From positions 1-29,528 of the forward strand of contig JAEWQC010000314.1 in NCBI GenBank assembly GCA_023399355.1: 29,528 nt of DNA. The letters run 5' to 3'. The position numbers and the translations under genes are program-made. This DNA is from Bacillota bacterium (GTDB lineage: Bacteria > Bacillota > Clostridia > Acetivibrionales > DTU013). Below are positions 22,506 through 29,528 of the stretch, in pieces. The notes under the pieces were generated by a model. The model saw only the letters and a list, made by a program, of their open reading frames with translations, was not told the DNA's origin and made no database searches. How positions within the stretch are numbered: position 1 is the stretch's first letter; each line of letters starts with the position of its first letter.

Positions 22506-24595
22506 TATGTAGAACTCCTTTCACTAAGCAGGCTTATTAAAATGTCATATTTAAAATTATCGGCAAGTTCACGTAATTTTTTAGATAATTCGGGCGAATA
22601 TCTGGCAACCCTTCCAATACATTCAAGAAGTGTATCCAGATCAGCCGACACAGTCGACTTCAGCATTTCGTCTGCCAAATCTGAAGGAATGATAGAGAGC
22701 ATCTCCGGAATGAGTTTATCATTTTTTCTCTTGGATTTGGATGCGGTTTCCTTCGAATAAATGTAACGGACATTCAAACAATTGTGTATTGCCTCAAATA
22801 TCTCATTTTCACTGAAAGGTTTCCTTACATATTCCGTTACGCCGCTCTTGAAAATCTCATCCTTCAGTTCCTCAAAAGCACTCGCTGTAATTGCGATGAT
22901 GGGGAACTTCCGGCCTTTCTTCATTTTGCGTATTTTTTTGGTGGTCTCAAAACCGTCCATGACCGGCATACGTATGTCCAGCGTTATGAGATGGGGGTTC
23001 CAGCTCTTAAACATTTTTAATGCTTCAGCGCCGTTTTCAGCGGATTGTGTTACAAAACCTACTCTTTCAAGCAGATTCTTTAAAAGATCGCGGGTATCCT
23101 TGTTGTCATCGGCGATCAATATCCTGATTTCTCCCTGAGCAGGTTCCAGGCTGATTACATGCTTTGAGGGTGTAGTTTTGCGCAGGCCGTTTTCATTTCC
23201 TTCCGCAACAGGTATTTCCAACAAGAAGGTAGTGCCCTTACCCACTTTGCTCCTTACAAGGATATTGCCGCCCATCATATTGGCGTATTCCTTGCTGATA
23301 GCAAGGCCAAGGCCGGTTCCTTCCCTTTTATTTAAAACATTTGTTGCCTGTTCGAAAGAGTGAAATAATCTTGGTATGTCCTTTGGTTCGATTCCTGAGC
23401 CGGTATCTGTAACTTCGACGACAAGACAGTATTGTTCTTCGTCTATTTTGGAGGTATGAAAACTCAGCAGGATTTCCCCTTGTTCGGTAAATTTGATTGC
23501 ATTTCCGAGAAGGTTAATAATGATCTGCTCAAGCTTGCTTTTATCTGCGATGATGTACTTTGGAAGTGTTTCCTTCAATTTCACCACAAATCTGAGCCCT
23601 TTGTTTTTTGTCCTTAGTTCAAACATGTCCTCCAGGTCATAAATCAGTTTATGCAGATCAAAAACAGTGGGGCACAGGATTGCTCTGCCTGCTTCGATCT
23701 TTGACATCTCGAGCACTTCGTTTATCAGGGTGAGCAAATGCTCCCCGCTGCGGTTTATGGTACTCAGGTAACGTTTTTGCGTAAGAGTCAGCAGCGGATC
23801 CCTCAACATCAGTTCCGAAAAACCAAGGATAGCGTTCATCGGGGTACGGATCTCATGTGTCACCGTGGCAAGAAAGGTGCTTTTTGCGCGATTGGCAGCT
23901 TCAGCTGATTCCTTTGCGATACGGAGCTCGTCCGCCGACTCGGTAAGCGCCTGTTGGGCACGCTGCCGTTCTGCGACCTCTTCAGTGAGCTTATTATTCA
24001 CGTTCGTCAATTCGGCTGTCCGGATTATAACTCTTTGCTCCAGTTCCAGCTGGGATAATCTCAATGCTTCTTCAGCCTGACGCAGCTCTGAAATGTCACG
24101 TATGATTGCGATCACCTGATCCTCTATAAGAGGTACGAGTCTGGCTTCAAAAAAGCCTTGCCTGCCTTTGATGTCCAGTGCGTAACGTACAGTAGTTATT
24201 TTATCCAGACTTAATGATTGCTGAAGGGATTTTATCAGCAGGTTCGCTACAGGTCCGGGGAAATTGTCATGTATCAGTGTGCCGTGTATTTTAGCCGGCG
24301 GGAGTGTGAGCATGTTGTGTTTAGCACCGCCGCGGGAATCGAGGATCACACCGCTTGAATTAATGTGCAGCAACAGATCGGGAATGGCTTCAAAAATGGC
24401 ATGCATTTGGATGTTGGCGTCAAAAAGCTCCTGTGAACTTAGTTCAAGCGAACGGCCAAGCATTTCACGGTCGGCATCGGCATCGACATAGGCTTTATTG
24501 ACAGCTTCGAGAAATGCTTCGCAATTACCGGAGTCAGGAGGGATATCATTAAAATATTTTTTTATCTGGCGTTTGAGCAGACGATGCATCTGCAT
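22505..24595 (-). CDS. Soluble hybrid sensor histidine kinase (PAS-HisKA-HATPase-REC)
   Basis: A 696-residue protein without membrane segments. A PAS domain (about 60-170, DANIQMHAIFEAIPDLLLHI and IIRDISELRQAEEAL) is followed by a coiled coil (175-235). The kinase core has ATVTHEIRTPMNAILGFSEL (243-262, His247), the N box IINLLGNAIKFT (359-370), the G1 box TDTGSGIEP (396-404) and GTGLGLAISK (426-435). The receiver domain (about 490-605) has RILIADDNKDT, Asp540 in LITLDIRMPVMDG and Lys592 in YVRKPF. The last 75 residues are helical and sit where an HPt domain could be, but carry no phosphorylatable His. The stop overlaps the HD-GYP gene start; the start is 6 bases after the FIST gene stop, with GGAGG inside the latter. 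It probably relays FIST-derived signals to the HD-GYP protein. Confidence 0.93.
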   Translation of the reverse strand: MQMHRLLKRQIKKYFNDIPPDSGNCEAFLEAVNKAYVDADADREMLGRSLELSSQELFDANIQMHAIFEAIPDLLLHINSSGVILDSRGGAKHNMLTLPPAKIHGTLIHDNFPGPVANLLIKSLQQSLSLDKITTVRYALDIKGRQGFFEARLVPLIEDQVIAIIRDISELRQAEEALRLSQLELEQRVIIRTAELTNVNNKLTEEVAERQRAQQALTESADELRIAKESAEAANRAKSTFLATVTHEIRTPMNAILGFSELMLRDPLLTLTQKRYLSTINRSGEHLLTLINEVLEMSKIEAGRAILCPTVFDLHKLIYDLEDMFELRTKNKGLRFVVKLKETLPKYIIADKSKLEQIIINLLGNAIKFTEQGEILLSFHTSKIDEEQYCLVVEVTDTGSGIEPKDIPRLFHSFEQATNVLNKREGTGLGLAISKEYANMMGGNILVRSKVGKGTTFLLEIPVAEGNENGLRKTTPSKHVISLEPAQGEIRILIADDNKDTRDLLKNLLERVGFVTQSAENGAEALKMFKSWNPHLITLDIRMPVMDGFETTKKIRKMKKGRKFPIIAITASAFEELKDEIFKSGVTEYVRKPFSENEIFEAIHNCLNVRYIYSKETASKSKRKNDKLIPEMLSIIPSDLADEMLKSTVSADLDTLLECIGRVARYSPELSKKLRELADNFKYDILISLLSERSST

Positions 24596-24601
24596 GATCG
24601 G

Positions 24602-25774
24602 TTAATCCTCCGCAATCGTAGTTACTGTCATAGTCTGATTGTGCAGTTCACATTTTACGCCGGGTGCGTAAGGAGATATTTCGCCATAGGAGTAGAAACC
24701 GGTCATGGGAATGTCCTTGCCCAGAACCTCCTGAACAGCTTCAAGCTCTTCTTCAAAACGTTGCCGGAGCACCAGCCTGCGGCCTGCACAGGTAACAAGG
24801 AAGGCAAGCTGAGGGGTACAGGGAGCCATTGATTTCAAGCTGGCTTTTGCAGCCTCCGCCGCACCATCAATCAATCGTTCAATATTGGTTTTCATCAGTC
24901 TTGAATAGGAGCCTTCGGGAATATCTCCTGCAAAGGTCATACTCTGATCTTCGTCATTAATGGAGATCAGGGATCTGATAACGCCATGAACTGCATTCCT
25001 GTCACGGAAGCTCAGGGGAAAAAAGTGGCCTGAATAAGGTAAATCATCTGCATATCTTCCCAGATATTTTTTATAGAGTGCTAAAGCCGATTGGCCGTCA
25101 AACTCGTACAGGACATTTCCTTCGGAACGTGTGACAAGCCTTTCGGGGCCGAAAGGATCCCAGCCGCCCATTGATCCGCACCCTATTTTCAGATGTTCAC
25201 CATAGAAGCCCAGTATTGCCATTGTATCCTGTGCCGGCTCATCGTCCATAATGATGTAGGTCTTGTTAAAGATGGTCGGATCACCTGAGAGACCTCCCGC
25301 TATGGTAACGGACCCGGGTAAACGACCGGACAGCCCCTTGACCAGCTCACTTCCGTTAATATTCAACCTGTCTGTAAATATCAGGGCAAGAACCAGCTTG
25401 TCCTCTGTACCGGGATCATTGCCGGGGATACATGCCGGGATGCTGCCGGCAAGCATATCACCGGCCTGAAAGCTGTCAGCCCCCTGATCCAGCTGGATGC
25501 TTGCGCCTTTAATCGAAGTGTGTTCAAATTCAACAGCCGTGACGATCATGGAAACGTCATCAACTTGTACACCGCCGATCTCGCCATGCCCGGAACATCC
25601 TGCAATATGTGCCTGCGGATAATAGGACTTAAGCATTTTGACGATTCCTGTTGATTCCTTCAGAAGCTGAGTCGGGAAGAATGTAAGCACCAACTGAGCA
25701 TTCTTGGACAGGTCGGTATGCATTTCCATGTCCCAACCGGATTCCTTACAATATTTTCGTTGCTCAAGCTTCAT
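24602..25774 (-). CDS. FIST N/C domain sensor protein
   Basis: A 390-residue soluble protein behind AAAGGAGAA. The N-terminal FIST domain (about 27-235) includes AQLVLTFFPTQLL, AHIAGCSGHGEIGG (55-68), DKLVLALIFTD and SVTIAGGLSGDPTIFNKTYI (about 154-173). The FIST_C domain (about 236-375) includes SALALYKKYLGRYADDLP and ends GKDIPMTGFYSYGEISPYAP, the usual closing motif. FIST domains are predicted small-ligand sensors, often encoded beside kinases and GGDEF/HD-GYP proteins, as here. It is the first gene of a three-gene signalling operon and probably binds the signal that controls the cytoplasmic kinase downstream. Confidence 0.92.
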   Translation of the reverse strand: MKLEQRKYCKESGWDMEMHTDLSKNAQLVLTFFPTQLLKESTGIVKMLKSYYPQAHIAGCSGHGEIGGVQVDDVSMIVTAVEFEHTSIKGASIQLDQGADSFQAGDMLAGSIPACIPGNDPGTEDKLVLALIFTDRLNINGSELVKGLSGRLPGSVTIAGGLSGDPTIFNKTYIIMDDEPAQDTMAILGFYGEHLKIGCGSMGGWDPFGPERLVTRSEGNVLYEFDGQSALALYKKYLGRYADDLPYSGHFFPLSFRDRNAVHGVIRSLISINDEDQSMTFAGDIPEGSYSRLMKTNIERLIDGAAEAAKASLKSMAPCTPQLAFLVTCAGRRLVLRQRFEEELEAVQEVLGKDIPMTGFYSYGEISPYAPGVKCELHNQTMTVTTIAED

Positions 25775-25874
25775 ATGATTCTCCTTTTATATGAAAATCA
25801 TCCATAATTATATTCTAGCACCCATAATATCCATTTACAATAGAGTTACTGTGAAACAGATACTTTAGACCTTG

Positions 25875-25914
25875 TTGTGAACTTGCACAAATTAAGATGT
25901 TAAATTTATAACAA
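25875..25914. promoter_or_regulatory. Rex-like operators upstream of malate dehydrogenase
   Basis: ATGTTAAATTTATAACAA (25897-25914) differs from the clostridial Rex consensus TTGTTAANNNNTTAACAA at one base in each half. TTGTGAACTTGCACAA (25875-25890) is an inverted repeat related to the TTGTGAA form, but two bases short. Rex is the NADH/NAD sensor repressor of fermentation genes, which fits the downstream dehydrogenase. Confidence 0.5.
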
Positions 25915-25950
25915 AGTTTATCAAAAACATATTGATATCGTGTCGAAAAT

Positions 25951-25982
25951 TTGCTATTCTTTAAAATAATCGCATATATAAT
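25951..25982 (+). promoter_or_regulatory. Candidate promoter for the mdh-malic enzyme operon
   Basis: TTGCTA (25951-25956), 18 bases, TATATA (25975-25980), overlapping TATAAT at 25977-25982. It lies 43 bases before the start codon and downstream of the Rex-like sites. Confidence 0.5.
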
Positions 25983-26024
25983 GCTAATAATAAAAATAAT
26001 AAAACAGTAAAAGGATGGTAGAAT

Positions 26025-26966
26025 ATGGGCAGTAATAAATCTAAAGTTGCAATTATCGGAGCAGGATTTGTCGGTGCATCCACAGCATTTGCGTTATCGT
26101 TGAAGCAAATGACAAATGAAATGGTATTGATAGATGTTTTTAAGGATAAAGCTGCCGGAGAAGCAATGGATATCAATCACGGACTGCCATTTGTCGGACA
26201 GATGAACGTATATGACGGAGATTACAAGGATGTTGCTGATTGCGACGCCATTATTATTACGGCAGGCGCAAACAGAAAGCCCGGAGAAACACGTATCGAT
26301 CTTGCAAAGAAAAATGTTGCCATAGCAAAGGAAATCACGACCAACATCATGAAATACTACACCCGTGGTGTAATCCTGGTAGTAGCAAATCCAGTCGATA
26401 TCCTGACATATAAGATACAGAAATGGTCGGGCCTTCCAAACGGCAGAGTTCTCGGAACCGGAACCGTTCTTGACAGTTCAAGGTTCAGATATCTCCTCAG
26501 TGAAAAATTCGATGTAGATGTAAAAAATGTCCACGGCTATATCATCGGCGAACATGGCGATTCACAGCTTCCGTTATGGAGTTCAACCCACATTGCGGGA
26601 CGCAATATCAGAGAATATTTTAATAACGGTCTCAGCGACGAGGAAAGAGCATCGATCATTAACAATGTAAAGACTGCAGGTGCAGAAATCATCAAAAGAA
26701 AAGGCGCAACCTACTATGCAATTGCAGTAACGGTCAATACAATTCTTGAATCACTGCTTAAAAATCAGAATACAATCAGAACAGTAAGTTCCGTGATTAA
26801 TGGTAATTACGGTATTGAGGATGTTGCGCTGAGCCTTCCTTCTGTTGTAAATGCCAACGGGGTAAAAAGAATAGAAGACCTGAATCTGACTGACGATGAA
26901 CTGGTTGCTCTCAGATATTCGGCTGATCAGCTCAAGGCCATTTTAAATGAAGTAAAAGATCTATAA
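26025..26966 (+). CDS. mdh: NAD-dependent malate dehydrogenase of the LDH-like type
   Basis: A 313-residue member of the lactate/malate dehydrogenase family, behind AAAGGATGG. The nucleotide fold has KVAIIGAGFVGAS (7-19) and Asp37 (VLIDVF), which favours NAD. Catalytic residues are Arg90 (KPGETRIDL), Asp150 and Arg153 (VLDSSRFR) and His177 (IIGEHGDS). The substrate-deciding position, Gln102 in LDH numbering, is Arg84 here (GANRKPGETR). Arg at this site selects oxaloacetate over pyruvate, as shown by the classic LDH-to-MDH exchange, so malate dehydrogenase is called although the fold would often be annotated as L-lactate dehydrogenase. The malic enzyme gene 30 bases on supports this. Confidence 0.85.
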   Translation: MGSNKSKVAIIGAGFVGASTAFALSLKQMTNEMVLIDVFKDKAAGEAMDINHGLPFVGQMNVYDGDYKDVADCDAIIITAGANRKPGETRIDLAKKNVAIAKEITTNIMKYYTRGVILVVANPVDILTYKIQKWSGLPNGRVLGTGTVLDSSRFRYLLSEKFDVDVKNVHGYIIGEHGDSQLPLWSSTHIAGRNIREYFNNGLSDEERASIINNVKTAGAEIIKRKGATYYAIAVTVNTILESLLKNQNTIRTVSSVINGNYGIEDVALSLPSVVNANGVKRIEDLNLTDDELVALRYSADQLKAILNEVKDL

Positions 26967-26996
26967 TATTTGATAATAATTAAGGAGTGTGTTTCA

Positions 26997-28169
26997 ATGG
27001 ATTACAGAAAAGAATCTTTAAGACTTCACGGGGAATGGAAAGGTAAAATCGAAGTCATCAGCACGGTTCCTGTTAAAGATAAACAGGATCTCTCTCTGGC
27101 ATACACCCCCGGTGTTGCTGAACCCTGCCTTGCCATTCAAAAGGATGTAGACCTTTCCTACCAGCTTACCAGAAGGTGGAACCTCGTGGCTGTTGTTACC
27201 GATGGTACTGCAGTACTTGGCCTTGGCGATATAGGTCCTGAAGCCGGCATGCCCGTTATGGAAGGCAAGTGTGTGTTGTTCAAGACCTTTGGCGATGTTG
27301 ATGCGTTCCCGCTTTGTATCCGTTCAAAAAACGTTGAAGATATCGTACAGACTGTTAAGTTATTGGCAGGCAGTTTTGGCGGGGTCAATCTTGAAGATAT
27401 ATCCGCACCCAGGTGCTTTGAAATAGAAAAACGTTTGAAAGCGGAATGCGATATCCCGATTTTCCATGACGACCAGCATGGTACTGCCATTGTTACACTC
27501 GCAGCGATGCTGAACGCATTGAAGCTTACAAAAAAGGATATCGGTCAGATCGAAGTTGTTGTCAATGGTTCCGGTGCGGCTGGTATAGCTATCACCAAGC
27601 TTTTGATGGCTATGGGTTTGAAGAAGGTTATCCTTTGCGATACAAAGGGCGCTATCTATGAAGGAAGGGACAACCTGAACGCAGAAAAGGCGGAAATGGC
27701 CAAGATATCAAACCTCCATCAGAAGAAGGGCCTCCTGAAAGATGTCATTGTGGGCGCAGACGTTTTCATCGGTGTATCCGCAGCAGGAATGCTGACAGGA
27801 GAAATGGTGAAGACCATGGCTAAGGATCCGATCATATTCGCTATGGCCAATCCTACTCCGGAGATTATGCCGGACGAAGCAAAAGCAGCCGGTGTTGCTG
27901 TAATGGGAACAGGCCGTTCGGACTTCCCGAACCAGATCAACAACGTGCTCGCATTCCCCGGACTCTTCAGAGGTGCTTTGGATGTAAGGGCAAGCGACAT
28001 CAACGATGAAATGAAAATTGCAGCTGCAAGGGCAATTGCAGAACTTGTTTCCGATAAAGAACTGACTGCGGAATATGTTATTCCTGCTCCGTTTGATCCG
28101 AGGGTCGGCGGAAACGTTGCAAAAGCTGTAGCTGCAGCTGCTATCAAGTCAGGCGTAAACAGAATTTAA
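26997..28169 (+). CDS. Malic enzyme (oxaloacetate-decarboxylating)
   Basis: A 390-residue prokaryotic-type malic enzyme. ATG at 26997 follows AAGGAGTGTG; the frame is open to 26970 but without a ribosome site. Family landmarks are the catalytic Tyr36 in LAYTPGVAEPC (35-44 region), VVTDGTAVLGLGDIGPEAGM (66-85), Lys91 (MEGKCVLFK), the metal ligands in VNLEDISAP and IPIFHDDQHGTA (153-164), and the nucleotide loop VVNGSGAAGIAI (188-199). It oxidatively decarboxylates malate to pyruvate and CO2. NADP is the cofactor of the C. thermocellum homologue; it cannot be decided here (CDTKG after the second strand is ambiguous). With malate dehydrogenase it would form the last two steps of a malate shunt from oxaloacetate to pyruvate. 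Confidence 0.93.
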   Translation: MDYRKESLRLHGEWKGKIEVISTVPVKDKQDLSLAYTPGVAEPCLAIQKDVDLSYQLTRRWNLVAVVTDGTAVLGLGDIGPEAGMPVMEGKCVLFKTFGDVDAFPLCIRSKNVEDIVQTVKLLAGSFGGVNLEDISAPRCFEIEKRLKAECDIPIFHDDQHGTAIVTLAAMLNALKLTKKDIGQIEVVVNGSGAAGIAITKLLMAMGLKKVILCDTKGAIYEGRDNLNAEKAEMAKISNLHQKKGLLKDVIVGADVFIGVSAAGMLTGEMVKTMAKDPIIFAMANPTPEIMPDEAKAAGVAVMGTGRSDFPNQINNVLAFPGLFRGALDVRASDINDEMKIAAARAIAELVSDKELTAEYVIPAPFDPRVGGNVAKAVAAAAIKSGVNRI

Positions 28170-28198
28170 GTTAAATAAAAGTACGGTATATAAATAAT

Positions 28199-28242
28199 AG
28201 GGGCAGGGCTCGGTTGAAAAGAATCGAATCCCCGCCTCTTTT
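28199..28242 (+). terminator. Rho-independent terminator after malic enzyme gene
   Basis: AGGGGCAGGG (28199-28208) pairs imperfectly with CCCCGCCTCT (28230-28239), followed by TTTT. One mismatch and one G-T pair weaken the stem. Confidence 0.55.
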
Positions 28243-28286
28243 GATTGTTAAGCAGCAAAGGCTGGTCAGGGCGGACTGTATCTGCG

Positions 28287-29426
28287 TTAATTCCCGCTTG
28301 CCAACCGTTTGTTTTCGTACATCAGCGTATCGATCTTTTTCTGGAATTCTTCCATTTTCATGTCTGAATAGCAATCATAAACGGCATATCCGACACTGAA
28401 CTCAAGTTTATATGGCTTGAAGCAGGACTCGTTATATCTGCCGATGCTGTCCTGTATTCTGGAGACTGCTGACTCAAGGATATCCTGATCCGATATGTCC
28501 ATTATTATGTAGAACTCATCGCCGCCAAAGCGTGCAATAAAATCATTCGACCTGAGGCATGTTTTCAGCAGATGTACAAAGGTAATCAGTGCATCATCGC
28601 CCATATCATGACCAAGGTTGTCATTGATGGATTTAAAATGATCCATATCTATAAGAATGGCAGAAAAGGATGTACCTGTGGCGCTAGCACCAATTTTCTC
28701 CCTCAAGTGGTTTTCAAGCTTCTTGCGGTTGCTTACCCCTGTCAGATAGTCGGTGTATATGTACCTGTTCTGTATATTGAAATATACGAGGAGAATGGAC
28801 AGTACAACGCTGTTGAGCATCAGCGACATTCCATAAAATATTAACTGAAGAAAGATGCTGGTAAAGGGAGGAATTACAAAGAAAACAAGTGAGAAGTAAT
28901 GGTTCGTTTCAATCTTTTTACGGTTTGCTACGTTAAGGATAAATGAATATAAAATTATCAAAATCGTGATTGCAACCGGGATCCAATACAGCGGACCCCT
29001 GTGATATATGTTATTCTGATCTATGTAGTAGAACCAGCCGTTTGAGAATGTCAGCAATGTAAATATGATATTGAGCATATTCAGAACGATCAGAGCGTAG
29101 GATAACTTTAGGGTTCTTTTTTCATTGTGAAAAATCTGATGATGAACATATAATAGCCACAGAGAAGGCAACATGAGGCTTGTGAGAAAAATCAACAGAT
29201 TGCCCCAGTAGTTTAAAACGGAATAAAAAGTACCGGGGTTTCCATCAAATCTTCCAAGGGTATCGAGGATAAGCAAAAGAGCAGTAAGCAACAATACCAT
29301 TAAAAAAAGTCTGTTCTGCAGGGAATCCGTCTCGGAGTGCTTGATATAATGGACAAATATCACAATCAGTATTAAAAAAGAAAATATATTAAGGACAATA
29401 TTACCTGTCAGATTTATAATACACAA
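28287..29426 (-). CDS. Membrane-bound diguanylate cyclase (GGDEF)
   Basis: About 379 residues. The N-terminal half has seven hydrophobic segments, among them NIVLNIFSFLILIVIFVHYI, LFLMVLLLTALLLILDTL, NLLIFLTSLMLPSLWLLYV and WIPVAITILIILYSFILNVA, forming a membrane sensor with no known-domain match. The GGDEF domain starts near 220 (YTDYLTGVSNRKKLENHL), with metal-binding LIDMDHFKSINDNLGHDMGD (258-277) and the intact active site RFGGDEFYII (299-308). An RxxD inhibitory site (Arg292, Asp295) lies five residues upstream, so product inhibition is likely. It makes cyclic di-GMP. The start is uncertain: the frame opens at TTG 29426, directly after GGGGG, leaving no normal spacing, so a non-ATG codon slightly downstream is possible. 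Confidence 0.88.
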   Translation of the reverse strand: MCIINLTGNIVLNIFSFLILIVIFVHYIKHSETDSLQNRLFLMVLLLTALLLILDTLGRFDGNPGTFYSVLNYWGNLLIFLTSLMLPSLWLLYVHHQIFHNEKRTLKLSYALIVLNMLNIIFTLLTFSNGWFYYIDQNNIYHRGPLYWIPVAITILIILYSFILNVANRKKIETNHYFSLVFFVIPPFTSIFLQLIFYGMSLMLNSVVLSILLVYFNIQNRYIYTDYLTGVSNRKKLENHLREKIGASATGTSFSAILIDMDHFKSINDNLGHDMGDDALITFVHLLKTCLRSNDFIARFGGDEFYIIMDISDQDILESAVSRIQDSIGRYNESCFKPYKLEFSVGYAVYDCYSDMKMEEFQKKIDTLMYENKRLASGN

Positions 29427-29450
29427 CCCCCGGTTTACACGTATATATTG

Positions 29451-29456
29451 ATTATA
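29451..29456 (-). promoter_or_regulatory. Candidate -10 for the diguanylate cyclase gene
   Basis: TATAAT on the minus strand at 29451-29456, about 25 bases before the first possible start codon. No convincing -35 was identified. Confidence 0.4.
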
Positions 29457-29528
29457 CTCCCCTTAAGGGATAATGGATATAAAAAAAGAAAAAAGACTGC
29501 ACAAAGGCACGGTTTAATAGGGAAACTT

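Noticed and set aside
26025..26966. L-lactate dehydrogenase
   Set aside because: The family fold fits, but the specificity residue is Arg rather than Gln and the gene is paired with malic enzyme, favouring malate dehydrogenase.

Overview
The window looks like chromosomal DNA of an anaerobic, Gram-positive clostridium. GGAGG-type ribosome sites precede most genes, base composition is moderately AT-rich, and the families present are typical of Clostridia (EFR1 flavodoxin-ferredoxin, BceB-like permease, LemA/TPM/SPFH proteins, FIST signalling operon). A malate dehydrogenase gene directly followed by a malic enzyme gene is the arrangement known from the Clostridium thermocellum group, so a relative of that group is the best guess. 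No rRNA, tRNA, CRISPR array, transposase or phage gene was recognised.

Layout. 1-592 (-): the N-terminal part of a Phd/YefM-Uma2 fusion, cut by the window edge, with three phased direct repeats upstream. 859-2421 (+): a BtrH-like/DUF4872 protein and an unrecognised 158-residue protein. 2578-6108 (+): a tight MerR-MutS-like-MutS-like operon in which both MutS-type ATPases carry Asn-Glu in place of Asp-Glu in Walker B. 6203-6511 (+): a small coiled-coil protein. 6522-8396: a TetR gene (-) divergent from an EFR1 flavodoxin/ferredoxin gene (+), with strong palindromic operators on a near-consensus promoter and a possible 28-residue membrane microprotein. 8671-10593 (+): an FtsX/BceB-type permease with no ATPase beside it. 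10763-12943 (+): RecQ helicase. 13474-16339 (+): LemA, TPM-domain and SPFH membrane proteins, interrupted by tandem repeats and a strongly folded intergenic element. 16486-19625 (+): a TetR-controlled ABC transporter (one ATPase, two ABC-2 permeases). 19750-20724 (+): a PfkB-family sugar kinase, probably fructokinase. 25774-20922 (-): FIST sensor, hybrid histidine kinase and REC-HD-GYP protein, then a 112-residue unknown. 26025-28169 (+): malate dehydrogenase and malic enzyme behind Rex-like sites. 28287-29426 (-): a membrane-bound diguanylate cyclase.

How the genes work together. The FIST/kinase/HD-GYP operon and the GGDEF protein represent degradation and synthesis of cyclic di-GMP. Malate dehydrogenase and malic enzyme would turn oxaloacetate into pyruvate and move reducing equivalents between cofactors. 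Two TetR circuits control an electron-transfer protein and an exporter. The MerR/MutS-like operon is the best candidate for an uncharacterised system.

The window also holds several short tandem-repeat arrays (14-24 bp units), three of them at or just after the 3' end of a gene, a pair of near-identical elements of about 50 bp near 6.1 and 8.5 kb, and two compact structured intergenic elements. All functional calls are from reading the sequence by eye; no database search was run.
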